From assembly GCF_007860185.1 (NCBI RefSeq), contig NZ_SJPY01000005.1, positions 310,001 through 374,000 of the forward strand: a stretch of DNA of 64,000 nucleotides, in the 5' to 3' direction. A program made the position numbers and the translations under genes. Origin of the DNA: Novipirellula aureliae (GTDB lineage Bacteria; Planctomycetota; Planctomycetia; Pirellulales; Pirellulaceae). This document shows, in pieces, positions 37,241-46,248 of the stretch; positions within the stretch are counted from its first letter, which is position 1, and every line of letters starts with the position of its first letter. Below the pieces are notes generated by a model that saw only the letters and a program-made list of their open reading frames with translations, was not told where the DNA came from and did no database searches.

Positions 37241-37790
37241 CTTTCTTTTTCTCTTTGGCCCCGTCGGCCTGGCTTGCCTAACGCCCCCCTGCGTCTGAAA
37301 ACGGCTTTGCGTCTGAAAACGGCTTTGCCGAACTCTTGGTCGGTGTCTCAGGGCGGGGTGGTCTCAGGGCGGAAAGCCTCTACTGATTCGCTCGGTCCAT
37401 CTTCGACCCTTAGCTTTCAATCCCCAAGGCTGTCGATCCTGTCCACCTAGCGCTTTGTCACCGCTTGATTTTCGGCTTGGCAAAAGAGTGGCTGGAGTAT
37501 CTTGCCCCAATAAGCGGCGGTTGGAGACCACGGCCACGAAAGATTCTTACTCTCATTCTTCGTTGTGACAAAGCACTGGGGAATCGAGCAACGATGGCAT
37601 ATCGAGCAACGATGGCATTCAGCGCCCCGTCCCATGGAGATGCGTTTTGTCGGGGGAGCAAATTATCGGGGGAGCAAAAGTTTCATTGGGCCAGACTGAC
37701 AACACCACTCGCCACCGATTCTATTTCTCGTTATCCTGCACATTGAAGTTTTGAACAATATTTTCATTCGGCAATCAATGGATCTTTCCC
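37241..37790. other. Intergenic stretch with duplications and an inverted-repeat element
   Basis: No gene recognised. It contains several two-copy tandem duplications: GCGTCTGAAAACGGCTTT (about 37290-37330), ATCGAGCAACGATGGCAT (about 37583-37619) and CGGGGGAGCAAA (about 37650-37676). The second copy of the inverted-repeat element lies at 37452-37575. Confidence 0.6.
37452..37575. repeat. Dispersed element with terminal inverted repeats, copy 2
   Basis: About 124 bp bounded by GCTTTGTCAC and GTGACAAAGC. The inner flanks CCGCTTGATTTTCGGCTTGG and CTCATTCTTCGTTGTGAC match those of the copy at 26615-26712, while the middle differs. Sequence change at paired end positions (TCAC with GTGA) keeps the inverted repeat. 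Confidence 0.65.
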
Positions 37791-38798
37791 GTGCCGTACG
37801 CTCAACTTGGCCCGATCGCTGTCCATTTGCCCTCGCGTGTCGAAACCAATGACGAACTGCAAACGCAATTCCCCAACTGGGATTTGCGGTTGATTGAGGA
37901 AAAGACGGGGATTTATCAACGGCACGTGGCCGCGCCGGACGAGACCTCCAGCGATTTAGCGGTCGCCGCCGCACGAAAACTATTCGAATCCGAGTCGATC
38001 GATCCTGGTTCGATTGATTTCGTATTGCTCTGCACTCAAACGCCCGATTATCCGCTGCCGACCACAAGCTGTCTGATCCAAGACCGGTTGGGACTTCCGA
38101 CACGTTGCGGTGCATTCGATTTCAATCTCGGTTGCAGTGGTTTTGTTTACGGGTTGGCGATTGCCGATGGGTTGATTCAAAGTGGTGTTGCCAAAAACAT
38201 ACTTTTGTTGACCGCGGAGACTTACAGTAAATACATCGACGCGGATGATCGCAGCATACGCACAATTTTTGGAGATGCGGCGGCCGCCAGTTTGGTGAGG
38301 GCCGCACCTGAAAAAAGTTTGTGGGGGTTTCAATTCGGCAGCGACGGCAGCGGAGGTGATATGTTGCTTGTCGGTGATGGCGGTACTCGACCGAGTGAAG
38401 ATGCGATTAAGCCGCGTCATCGAAAGCGATGGAAAAGTCGATTGTATATGGATGGCCCCAGCCTGATCAATTTTACGGTCGAAGCGGTACCACGTTTGGT
38501 CGGCGAAATCTTGGAAGCGAATGGGCTCGAGGATTCCAATATCGATCGCTACCTAATGCATCAAGCAACTTGGAAAATGCTGGATCAATTGGCCAGTCGA
38601 ATGGGGATCGCCCCCGAAAGAATTCCGATCGAGCTTCGTGACGTCGGCAACACGGTTTCCTGTACGATCCCCATTTTGATCGACCGACTCCGCCGGCGAG
38701 GTGAACTCAACGCCGAATCGGTGAACATGCTGGTCAGCTTTGGTGTTGGGTTGTCTTGGGCTGGATGTTTGTGGCGAGACACATTGGAGACAAAGTGA
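37791..38798 (+). CDS. 3-oxoacyl-ACP synthase III-type ketosynthase (FabH-like)
   Basis: The 335-residue protein with GTG start is a thiolase-fold ketosynthase III. The active-site Cys is in FDFNLGCSGFVYGL, the catalytic His in DRYLMHQATWKML and the Asn in RDVGNTVSCTIPI. Early residues LIEEKTGIYQRHVA match the FabH substrate-gate region. It condenses acetyl-CoA or another acyl-CoA with malonyl-ACP, or makes a special lipid; the absence of other fab genes means FabH itself is not certain. Its stop overlaps the start of the YqgE gene (TGATG), so they are coupled. Confidence 0.9.
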   Translation: MPYAQLGPIAVHLPSRVETNDELQTQFPNWDLRLIEEKTGIYQRHVAAPDETSSDLAVAAARKLFESESIDPGSIDFVLLCTQTPDYPLPTTSCLIQDRLGLPTRCGAFDFNLGCSGFVYGLAIADGLIQSGVAKNILLLTAETYSKYIDADDRSIRTIFGDAAAASLVRAAPEKSLWGFQFGSDGSGGDMLLVGDGGTRPSEDAIKPRHRKRWKSRLYMDGPSLINFTVEAVPRLVGEILEANGLEDSNIDRYLMHQATWKMLDQLASRMGIAPERIPIELRDVGNTVSCTIPILIDRLRRRGELNAESVNMLVSFGVGLSWAGCLWRDTLETK

Positions 38799-39472
38799 TG
38801 GCCGAAGACACGTCGGGACGTTTGCTCATCGCTTCGCCCTATTTAAGCGATGGCAATTTCATGCGGTCGGTCGTATTCATTATTCGCCACGATGCCGAGG
38901 GAGCGTTTGGCTTAGCAATCAACCGCCCAACCGATCGTCGCTTTCGAGAAATCGTTGAACTCAGTAGTACGGGCGGTGCCCCCAGAGAAGACGACTTTAT
39001 ATTTCGTGGTGGCCCCGTCGAAGGCCCCTTGATTGCGATCCACACCTTGGCGGGCGTTGGCGAACCGTGCGGAAAGAATGAAATGGGGGGCGGCGCCAAC
39101 GCAGGAAGCGATTCGCTCTATCCACCAGGAACCAAGGTAACGATCCACGACCATCCCGCGGACCCGTTCGGCAGTATGTCGATCGATTTTGGTAACCCGC
39201 CTGCTTGGATCACCGGTGACGATGACCATCTCCGAATCTTGCTCAAACGGCCCGATGCAAAGGTTCGATATATTGCTTGGTACAGTGGATGGGGGCCTGG
39301 CCAATTGGATGAAGAACTTCGCGTTGGCGGATGGCTGATCGGCAAAGCCGACACCGATATACTGTTTGGCGACCCTGACACAATCTGGGAAACCGCCGTA
39401 AAACGTTGCGGGCACGATATCCTGCACTCATTGGCTCCAGGCGTCCACTTTGGTGACCCCAACCGAAATTAG
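38798..39472 (+). CDS. YqgE/AlgH family protein (DUF179)
   Basis: The 224-residue protein starts at ATG 38798, overlapping the previous stop. It has the family pattern GRLLIASPYLSDGNFMRSVV near the start, then EGAFGLAINRP, FIFRGGPVEGPLIAIHTLAG and YIAWYSGWGPGQLDEELRVGGW. YqgE/AlgH proteins are cytoplasmic and of poorly defined function. Coupling with the ketosynthase and the phosphatase 4 bp downstream indicates an operon. Confidence 0.92.
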   Translation: MAEDTSGRLLIASPYLSDGNFMRSVVFIIRHDAEGAFGLAINRPTDRRFREIVELSSTGGAPREDDFIFRGGPVEGPLIAIHTLAGVGEPCGKNEMGGGANAGSDSLYPPGTKVTIHDHPADPFGSMSIDFGNPPAWITGDDDHLRILLKRPDAKVRYIAWYSGWGPGQLDEELRVGGWLIGKADTDILFGDPDTIWETAVKRCGHDILHSLAPGVHFGDPNRN

Positions 39473-39475
39473 TTC

Positions 39476-40255
39476 ATGGTGAATCGCCAATTTGTTGTCG
39501 GAGATATTCATGGGTGTAGCAAGGCGCTGCGCACCTTGGTTGAGGCGATTGACCCCAGCCATAGCGATCAGATCATTTTCTTGGGCGACTACGTGGACCG
39601 CGGGCCCAACAGTAAGGATGTCGTCGACCAGATTATTGAATTACGCAAGCGATGCCGCGTGATCGCCCTCCGGGGAAACCACGAGATCATGCTGATGGGA
39701 GTCGTCTCGGCCGGTTTGGATCAATCGATCTGGAAGAATGGTGGCGGTCAAGCGACGATCGCCAGCTATGGTGGCTCGCTGAAGAAGATTCCTACCACCC
39801 ATCTCGACTTTTTTCATTCGCTCTACGAATACCACGAGACAGAGAACGAGATATTTGTTCACGCTTGCTACCAGCCCGATCAGCCGATGAGCAATCAAGA
39901 CGATGCGTGCCGATATTGGAAACATCTGCAATATCCCTACCCGGCACCGCACTTCAGCGGCAAACGGGTCTATGTCGGACATACCCCGCAAGCGGGCGGA
40001 GAAATTTTGAACCTTGGTCACCTCATTTGCCTTGACACCTATTGTTTTGGTGGCGGCTATTTGACGGCGATGGAACTCACCACTGGCCACGTCATCCAAA
40101 CCGACAAGCACGGCCATCGAAAGAGGGCGCCAATCCGGGTGCTAATGGACCACCTCGCTTCGGCGCGAAAAAAAACTCAAGCGCGGATCGAAGCGATGTT
40201 TAATAAGAAAGACAACCTGAACCGGCAACAATCGAAAGACCCTGCCGATGCGTAG
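39476..40255 (+). CDS. Serine/threonine-type metallophosphatase
   Basis: The 259-residue protein has all metallophosphoesterase motifs: VVGDIHGCSKAL (motif I), IFLGDYVDRGPNSKDVV (II), ALRGNHEIMLMG (III), VHACY (about residue 126) and YVGHTPQAGG (C-terminal His). It belongs to the PrpA/PrpE/ApaH-like group of bacterial PPP phosphatases, which remove phosphate from proteins or cleave dinucleoside polyphosphates. The start is only 4 bp after the YqgE stop, so it is the third gene of the unit. Its end is a basic tail (KKTQARIEAMFNKKDN) with no match. Confidence 0.9.
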   Translation: MVNRQFVVGDIHGCSKALRTLVEAIDPSHSDQIIFLGDYVDRGPNSKDVVDQIIELRKRCRVIALRGNHEIMLMGVVSAGLDQSIWKNGGGQATIASYGGSLKKIPTTHLDFFHSLYEYHETENEIFVHACYQPDQPMSNQDDACRYWKHLQYPYPAPHFSGKRVYVGHTPQAGGEILNLGHLICLDTYCFGGGYLTAMELTTGHVIQTDKHGHRKRAPIRVLMDHLASARKKTQARIEAMFNKKDNLNRQQSKDPADA

Positions 40256-40314
40256 GCGAATTTGCTAAGCTACGACCTTAACCTAAACCACCTTCACCTC
40301 GGAATGTCAATAAT

Positions 40315-40653
40315 ATGTCTGATATTTACACCCAATACAACGACGTCGAAAAGCTAATCGACGATGAAAAATTTGACGAAGCGATCGCTGGATTGAATCA
40401 GATCATTGCGGAAGACGAGTCGTTCGTACTCGGTCACCTTGCTCTCGCCCGCGTTCATACCAAGACGGGCCAGCATGATTTGGCAATCCAGCATGGGGAG
40501 AAAGCTTGCCAGCTCGAACCGCAAGATGCGTTTAACTTCACGGCACTCAGCGTCACCTACCAACGGGCTTGGGCCGGAACGCAGGAACAGATCTACATTC
40601 AAAAAGCCGAAGACGCAATGGCCCATGCACGGATGCTTGAATCGCAAGGTTAG
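40315..40653 (+). CDS. Small TPR-repeat protein
   Basis: The 112-residue protein consists mostly of tetratricopeptide repeats: KFDEAIAGLNQIIAEDESF, VLGHLALARVHTKTGQHDLA and then a third helix pair (ACQLEPQDAFNFTALSVTY). It is a cytoplasmic protein-binding adaptor without catalytic motifs. It follows the phosphatase by 60 bp and is probably the last gene of the ketosynthase-YqgE-phosphatase unit. The partner protein is unknown. Confidence 0.85.
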   Translation: MSDIYTQYNDVEKLIDDEKFDEAIAGLNQIIAEDESFVLGHLALARVHTKTGQHDLAIQHGEKACQLEPQDAFNFTALSVTYQRAWAGTQEQIYIQKAEDAMAHARMLESQG

Positions 40654-40720
40654 TAACTTCCCGAGACCCCAGAAATCCAGACAGCCTACCCACGAGAAAT
40701 GAGCCATCGAGGAATGAGCC

Positions 40721-41500
40721 ATGAAAATTAGCAAAAGTCTTTTGATGACGTCTCTTTTGCCGATCGTAGTGGCGACGCTCGTGAATACGACGCTCGTGAA
40801 TACGACGGCATTCGCACAGCAACCATGGGACGGCACCATCGTTCAGTATGGTACGATGCATGAAGCGATCGGAATGCAACAGCACCAAGGTCGAGTGCAA
40901 CTGATTGACCTTGTGAAGCAACCTCATTTCTATGCCGTCGCGGCACTGGAAGGACTCGCAGGTGAGGTTACAATTCTCGACAACAAGGTCGTGATCACGG
41001 GTGTTGGTTCCAACGGACAACTCACCCCGATCTCAAATGTCGATGGCGACCGGCAAGCCACCATGCTAGCCGGCGCCTACGTGCCGTCGTGGACACGTCA
41101 CTCCGTTCTAGACAATGTTGCCCCCAAGGATTTTGATCAATGGATCGCCAGCTCGGCCTTGGCGGCGGGCGTTGACACGGACAAACCCTTTATTTTTTCG
41201 CTGGAAGGTCAATTCACGGACGTCAGCCTTCACGTCATCCACGGAGCTTGCCCGATACATGCACGGGTACAGAAGATTGAACTACCGAAAGAACAACAAC
41301 CATTTGAGAGCGAGCTCAAAAAGGTGGCTGGAACGATTGTCGGTATCTACGCAAAAGACGCCGTTGGAAATCTAACGCATCCCGCCACCTCTACCCACGC
41401 ACACCTCCTCTACAAAGATAAAACCACAGGAAAACTCCTCACCGGCCACATCGAGAAGATTGGATTGGCCGAGGGCACGGTTCTGATGCTGCCAAGGTAA
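40721..41500 (+). CDS. Exported alpha-acetolactate decarboxylase-like protein
   Basis: The 259-residue protein starts with a signal peptide (about 1-33) that contains a short in-frame duplication (LVNTTLVNTT). The mature part matches acetolactate decarboxylase: YGTMHEAIG at the start of the fold, DGDRQATMLAGAYVP, and near the end GTIVGIYAKDAVGNL followed by the zinc-site pattern THAHLL...TGHIEK (the His-x-His and later His of the family). Family enzymes turn acetolactate into acetoin in the cytosol, so a signal peptide is unexpected; an exported relative may act on another substrate. It stands alone. Confidence 0.8.
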   Translation: MKISKSLLMTSLLPIVVATLVNTTLVNTTAFAQQPWDGTIVQYGTMHEAIGMQQHQGRVQLIDLVKQPHFYAVAALEGLAGEVTILDNKVVITGVGSNGQLTPISNVDGDRQATMLAGAYVPSWTRHSVLDNVAPKDFDQWIASSALAAGVDTDKPFIFSLEGQFTDVSLHVIHGACPIHARVQKIELPKEQQPFESELKKVAGTIVGIYAKDAVGNLTHPATSTHAHLLYKDKTTGKLLTGHIEKIGLAEGTVLMLPR

Positions 41501-41619
41501 ATTCGGCTTGTTCTCGCTAAGCTTTCATGGATGATGAGCACTACGTCTACGACAACAATGGGGCGAGACCTACTTGACGCTTTCGGAAACGTTCATCGTG
41601 GCAAGTCGAGTCAAACGTG

Positions 41620-42861
41620 ATGAATGATCATGGGACGCGGATTGACGATTTATACCGAAACCAATCGCGGAAGGTGTTCGCGTCGTTGGTTCGATTGCTG
41701 CGAGATTTCGACTTAGCCGAAGAAGCGATGCAGGAAGCGTTTGCATCGGCAATCATCCAGTGGGAAGCCGATGGCGTTCCAGCGAATCCAATGGCTTGGT
41801 TGATTTCGGCCGGACGATTCAAGGCGGTCGACATCATTCGCCGCCGTGAGAAGGCTCGCGATATTGCTCCCGAGGTCACAAAACGGATTGAGCAAGTCTG
41901 CGAAGCGAATGTCCAACGAGCTGCGACCGAAATCGAAGATGATCAGTTGCGGTTGATCTTCACTTGCTGCCACCCCGCGATTGATCCAAAAGTGCAGGTG
42001 CCTCTGACGTTGCGTGAGGTCTGCGGTTTAACGACGGAGGAAATTGCGAAAGCGTTTCTCACTTCGCCCACAACAATGGCCCAACGGATCGTGCGCGGCA
42101 AAGCGAAGATTCGAGACGCCGGAATCCCGTTCGTCATCCCCGCTTTGAGCGATCTACCCGAACGACTCGACGGCGTGCTTTCCGTGATCTACCTAATCTT
42201 CAATGAAGGCTACTCAGCATCCAACGGTGATTCGCTGGTACGCTGCGAACTGTCCGATGAAGCCATTCGGTTGTGTCGGCTGCTGCTGGAGCTACACAAC
42301 GATGCAGAGGTGATGGGACTGCTCGGGTTGATGCTGTTGCATGAGTCGCGTCGGACGGCGCGAGCCACAGGCGATGGCCAGATTGTTTTGCTCGAGGATC
42401 AAGACCGCAGTATGTGGAATCGCGACTTGATCGTCGAAGGTAAACGACTGGTCGAACGATCGCTCACATCACGCCAGTTCGGGTTCTACACGTTACAAGC
42501 GGCGATCTCGGCAGCCCACGCTAACGCGATCACCGCAGCCGACACAGACTGGAATCAAATCGTCGCGTTGTATTCGGTATTGATTCAGGTCGATCCATCA
42601 CCAGTGGTTGAATTGAACCGAGCGGTCGCGGTGGCAATGCGAGACGGCCCCGACGCTGGAATCACACTCATCGACGCGATCCTAGAGCGAGGTGAACTCG
42701 CCAACTATCATCTCACGCACTCCGCACGCGGAGAACTTCTTCGTCGAGCAGGTCGAACCGCCGAAGCGGTTACGGCATTCGAGCAATCGTTGGCACTGAC
42801 GCAACAGCAACCGGAGCGTCGTTTCCTGACGGAAAGACTGAGAAAACTGCGAGAATCGTGA
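41620..42861 (+). CDS. ECF42-type RNA polymerase sigma factor with C-terminal TPR-like extension
   Basis: The 413-residue protein has sigma region 2 (RNQSRKVFASLVRLLRDFDL, AEEAMQEAFASAI, NPMAWLISAGRFKAVDIIRR) and region 4 (LRLIFTCCHPAIDPKVQVPL, TLREVCGLTTEEIAKAFLTS, TMAQRIVRGKAKI). A long C-terminal helical extension (about 190-413) carries the ECF42 motif VIYLIFNEGYSASNG and TPR-like repeats. This group has no classical anti-sigma factor, and the extension is thought to control it. It typically directs neighbouring YCII/DGPF genes, as found here. A GTG at 41617 is an alternative start. Confidence 0.93.
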   Translation: MNDHGTRIDDLYRNQSRKVFASLVRLLRDFDLAEEAMQEAFASAIIQWEADGVPANPMAWLISAGRFKAVDIIRRREKARDIAPEVTKRIEQVCEANVQRAATEIEDDQLRLIFTCCHPAIDPKVQVPLTLREVCGLTTEEIAKAFLTSPTTMAQRIVRGKAKIRDAGIPFVIPALSDLPERLDGVLSVIYLIFNEGYSASNGDSLVRCELSDEAIRLCRLLLELHNDAEVMGLLGLMLLHESRRTARATGDGQIVLLEDQDRSMWNRDLIVEGKRLVERSLTSRQFGFYTLQAAISAAHANAITAADTDWNQIVALYSVLIQVDPSPVVELNRAVAVAMRDGPDAGITLIDAILERGELANYHLTHSARGELLRRAGRTAEAVTAFEQSLALTQQQPERRFLTERLRKLRES

Positions 42862-43026
42862 GCCTCGAACGCGGACTTCGCGGGCCTTCTGTTTACGGAA
42901 CAACGACTTTTTCAAAAAAAGTCGCGTTCAATGTCGATTCGTCATCTTCCCGTTCGACTACAACGTAATTCAGAACGAAAACGCGTCTTGCGAACTTAGA
43001 TCAGTTGCCAACAAGGAGAATTGACA

Positions 43027-43512
43027 ATGACAAAACCAGCGAAGAACACGATCTGCCTTTGGTACGATGGTGACGCCGAGGTGGCGGCGAGGTTTTATGC
43101 CGAGACCTTTCCTGATTCCTCCGTCGGCGCGGTTCATCGCGCGCCTTCCGACTTTCCGTCGGGGAAAAAGGGAGACGTACTGACCGTCGAGTTCACAGTG
43201 TTGGGCATTCCTTGCATTGGACTCAACGGTGGCCCCGGTATCGAGCACAATATGGCGTTCTCGTTTCAAGTCGCAACCGCCGACCAAGCCGAAACGGATC
43301 GCTATTGGAATGCCATCGTCAGCAACGGTGGCGAGGAGAGCCAGTGCGGGTGGTGCAAAGACAAATGGGGTTTGCATTGGCAGATCACGCCGACCGTTCT
43401 GACGCAAGGCTATACGAATCCCGATCCCGCAGTCGCCGAGCGAGTCTTCGACGCAATGATGACGATGCAAAAGATCGACGTTTCTGCAATCGAGGCAGCA
43501 GTTCGCAGCTAA
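43027..43512 (+). CDS. PhnB-like VOC superfamily protein
   Basis: The 161-residue protein is a PhnB/3-demethylubiquinone-methyltransferase-like VOC fold: ICLWYDGDAEVAARFYAETF at the N-terminus, FTVLGIPCIGLNGGPGIEHN, and CGWCKDKWGLHWQITPTVL. Such proteins are frequent partners of ECF42 sigma factors and their biochemical role is unclear. The start at ATG 43027 is preceded by AAGGAG at about 43013-43018. It is 165 bp past the sigma gene on the same strand. Confidence 0.9.
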   Translation: MTKPAKNTICLWYDGDAEVAARFYAETFPDSSVGAVHRAPSDFPSGKKGDVLTVEFTVLGIPCIGLNGGPGIEHNMAFSFQVATADQAETDRYWNAIVSNGGEESQCGWCKDKWGLHWQITPTVLTQGYTNPDPAVAERVFDAMMTMQKIDVSAIEAAVRS

Positions 43513-43551
43513 AACAAAACAGCCATTTTGAAGGAAAAACAGTTGGAAAGA

Positions 43552-43671
43552 ATGATTTTCGTGAACTTTCCCGTCGTCGACCTCAAGGCGTTGATGGCGT
43601 TTTATGAAGCGATTGGGTTCGAGAATATTCCGTTGTTTACCGATGAAACCGCAGTACGTCATTTCAATTAG
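43552..43671 (+). pseudogene. VOC/glyoxalase fragment (39 codons)
   Basis: From ATG 43552 the frame encodes the first half-motif of a glyoxalase-like VOC protein (MIFVNFPVVDLKALMAFYEA, then IGFENIPLFTDETA) and ends VRHFN-stop. Family members continue for about 100 residues more, and none of that is visible before the next gene. It appears to be a deletion remnant between two live genes. Confidence 0.75.
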
Positions 43672-43702
43672 AGTTCTTTTCTTACGAATGAGAGAGTAGC
43701 AA

Positions 43703-44581
43703 ATGAAAGTCATCGTCTTTGTAAAAGCAACGAAGAGTTCCGAAGCCGGGAAAATGCCAGACGAAAAACGGTTGTCCGACATGGGCCGGTTCAATCAGGA
43801 ACTGGTGAAAGCCGGAATCATGAAAGCGGGTGAAGGGCTGAAGCCAAGCTCCCAAGGTGTACGCGTTCATTTCAGCGGTTCCGACCGCAGCGTGACGGAC
43901 GGTCCATTCGCCGAGACGAAAGAGTTGGTCGCGGGCTACTGGCTCTGGGAAGTCGCTTCGATGCAGGAAGCCATCGACTGGGTCAAGCGTTGTCCCAATC
44001 CAATGAACGAAGATTCAGACATCGAAATTCGTCCGCTGTTCACAATGGAAGACTTTGCCGAGGGCGATCTAGCGATCGATTTGAGCGAGCAAGAAGGCAG
44101 CCTTCGCGAGAAGATTGCGATGCAGCAAATGGACGTGCAGTCGTACTTATTTTTCGGCGGACGCTGTGAAGAGGCGCTGGCTTTCTACGAGCAAGCCATT
44201 GGGGCCAACGTCTTATTGAAGATGAGATTCAGTGAGAGTCCCGATCCTGTGCCCGAGGGAATGCTGCAGCCGGGTTTTGAGGACAAGGTGATGCACGCCT
44301 CCTTCAAGGTTGGCAAGATGATGCTGATGGCATCCGACGGCTGCGGTGACGCGACCAGTCATGAGGGATTTCGCTTGGCCTTGTCGGTCGAGAGTGAGGC
44401 TGTTTGCGATCGTGTGTTCGCTGCGCTTTCCGAAGGCGGCATTGTCGACATGCCGCTGGAGAAGACGTTTTGGTCACCTCGATACGGCATGGTCACCGAT
44501 AAATTCGGTATCGGTTGGATGGTGATGGTCCCCGAGGATAGCAGTAGGCAACAAACAGCGACGATTGAGGTTGTAAAATGA
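43703..44581 (+). CDS. YCII/DGPF domain fused to PhnB-like VOC domain
   Basis: The 292-residue protein is a two-domain fusion. Residues 1-120 form a YCII/DGPF domain: KVIVFVKATKSSEAGKMPD and VTDGPFAETKELVAGYWLWE, with the DGPF motif, ending EIRPLF. Residues about 145-280 form a PhnB-like VOC domain: VQSYLFFGGRCEEALAFYEQ, MHASFKVGKMMLMASDGC and FGIGWMVMVPED. The two domains are usually separate proteins next to ECF42 genes. Its stop overlaps the next start (ATGA), so translation is coupled. The functions of both domains are unproven. Confidence 0.9.
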   Translation: MKVIVFVKATKSSEAGKMPDEKRLSDMGRFNQELVKAGIMKAGEGLKPSSQGVRVHFSGSDRSVTDGPFAETKELVAGYWLWEVASMQEAIDWVKRCPNPMNEDSDIEIRPLFTMEDFAEGDLAIDLSEQEGSLREKIAMQQMDVQSYLFFGGRCEEALAFYEQAIGANVLLKMRFSESPDPVPEGMLQPGFEDKVMHASFKVGKMMLMASDGCGDATSHEGFRLALSVESEAVCDRVFAALSEGGIVDMPLEKTFWSPRYGMVTDKFGIGWMVMVPEDSSRQQTATIEVVK

Positions 44582-45330
44582 AGTACATGCTATTGATCTA
44601 CGGCGCCGAGGATTGCTGGACGGAGGAAGAACGCAAGGACTGCATGCTCAAGTCCATGGCGATCTGCGACGAACTTGAAACGGAAGGTAAATGGATCAGC
44701 TCGTCGCCACTACGGTCGGTGACGACTGCGACCAGCGTCCGCGTTCGTGACGGTAAGCGTCAGATCACCGACGGCCCCTTCGCCGAAACAACGGAACAGC
44801 TAGGCGGTTACTACATCATCGATGTTGGCGACCGTGACGAGGCGGTCGAGATCGCCAGCAGATTACCGCCTGCAAAAAAGGGGACGGTCGAGATTCGACC
44901 GCTTTTCCCGTTGCCAAGCTCGTTGTCGTTGCCCGAAACAGGAGAAAGTAACCGAGTCCCAAGCGATAGGGAGACACCGAGGAACTACATCTTGCTGATG
45001 TATGCCGAGGACGGTGCTTGGCCGCCCGAAGAACATGCACTCGCGCTGGCCGAATCGGTCGAAGTCTGCCATCAACTACATGCGAACGGCCAATTCCTTT
45101 CGGCATCGCCTCTTCAGCCGCCAGCAACCGCGACCTGTGTGCGTGTTCGCAACGGAAGTCGTGCGGTTGTCGATGGACCGTTTCCCGAAACGAAAGAACA
45201 GCTCGGTGGCTATTTTTTGATCCGTGTTGCAAACCTCGATGAAGCAATCGAGATCGCAACGAGGATCCCCGGATCGCGACGAGGAACGGCCGAGATACGG
45301 CCGATTGAGACACTACCGGATGCCACGTAG
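44578..45330 (+). CDS. Tandem double YCII/DGPF-domain protein
   Basis: The 250-residue protein contains two YCII/DGPF domains. The first (1-118) has MKYMLLIYGAEDCWTEEERK, KRQITDGPFAETTEQLGGYY and VEIRPLFPL. The second (about 135-245) has YILLMYAEDGAWPPEEHALA, SRAVVDGPFPETKEQLGGYF and TAEIRPIETL. Each has a DGPF motif and the conserved His/Asp candidates are partly changed. Single-domain proteins (about 120 residues) are the rule, so this is an internal duplication. It is coupled to the previous gene by ATGA. Confidence 0.92.
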   Translation: MKYMLLIYGAEDCWTEEERKDCMLKSMAICDELETEGKWISSSPLRSVTTATSVRVRDGKRQITDGPFAETTEQLGGYYIIDVGDRDEAVEIASRLPPAKKGTVEIRPLFPLPSSLSLPETGESNRVPSDRETPRNYILLMYAEDGAWPPEEHALALAESVEVCHQLHANGQFLSASPLQPPATATCVRVRNGSRAVVDGPFPETKEQLGGYFLIRVANLDEAIEIATRIPGSRRGTAEIRPIETLPDAT

Positions 45331-45566
45331 CGCTGCGTCGGTTCAGTCATCTCCATTTTGATTGGGCTCCTTGGAAGAGTCCGTAGGCCATCGCACAGAT
45401 ACTGGCGGTGTTTAAAGGCATCGCAGGGCAGAAAGAATTTGATGACTGATTTTGCCGTTCGGATTGAAGTTGTTCGATATCATCGGTAATGCCACGTTAA
45501 ACGGAGGTGGGCTCTACTTCGGAAGTGCCATCAAAAGTATTGCCAAACAAAAGAGGAACCAAAACG
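45331..45566. other. Gap between the coupled pair and the VOC gene
   Basis: No gene recognised and no clear repeat. The next ORF has its own ribosome site (AGAGGAA, about 45551-45557). Confidence 0.4.
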
Positions 45567-45944
45567 ATGAAAACGAATCCTGTGTGCTGGTTTGAAATTT
45601 ACGTCGAAAACCTTGACCGCGCGAAGAAGTTCTACGAGAAGGTACTCGGCACAGAACTAACCAAATTGGACGCACCGTCGCCCGAAATTGAATTACTGGC
45701 TTTTCCGATGGAGATGGGAGCCCAAGGTGCCGCAGGTGCGCTCGTAAAAATGGAGGGATTCCCATCAGGTGGAAACAGTACACGGGTCTATTTCGCTTGC
45801 GAAGACTGCGCGATCGAAGCGTCCCGAGTCGAATCCGCTGGTGGCAAAATTCAAAAGGCGAAGGTGTCGCTCGGGCAGTACGGCTTCATGGCGTTGGCGG
45901 TCGACACCGAGGGGAACATGTTTGGATTGCACTCACAAGAGTAG
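45567..45944 (+). CDS. VOC-family glyoxalase-like protein
   Basis: The 125-residue protein shows the two half-domains of a VOC protein: CWFEIYVENLDRAKKFYEKV at the N-terminus, AGALVKMEGFPSGGNSTRVY and CAIEASRVESAGGKIQKAK, ending FMALAVDTEGNMFGLHS. This matches the small VOC group often linked with ECF42/YCII loci. The start at ATG 45567 is fixed by the AGAGGAA site. Metal-binding residues look incomplete, so a binding role is as likely as catalysis. Confidence 0.9.
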   Translation: MKTNPVCWFEIYVENLDRAKKFYEKVLGTELTKLDAPSPEIELLAFPMEMGAQGAAGALVKMEGFPSGGNSTRVYFACEDCAIEASRVESAGGKIQKAKVSLGQYGFMALAVDTEGNMFGLHSQE

Positions 45945-46248
45945 TCAATCGCCAGCCGCACCCTACGACACGATGCGAAACAACCCGGTAGGATGACAAT
46001 GTCAGGGCTCCGCGGTCCGACTCAGGCGTTCCCCCGATTCAATACCGACGCCGTTATCCGAGAACCAACTGGGATCGGTCTGTGGCTGGAAACGAGTAAC
46101 CGCAATTTATCTTGCAGGAGTTCGCCGAGCCAAAAATCCGGAACATGCAGCGTGAATTTCTGCGGAAGCAAATGAAAAATGCCAGCGAGATCGTCGCGTC
46201 ATCGGGCCTGAAAGAGGGGCCTGAAAGAGGGGCCCGTCGCCCGATTGG

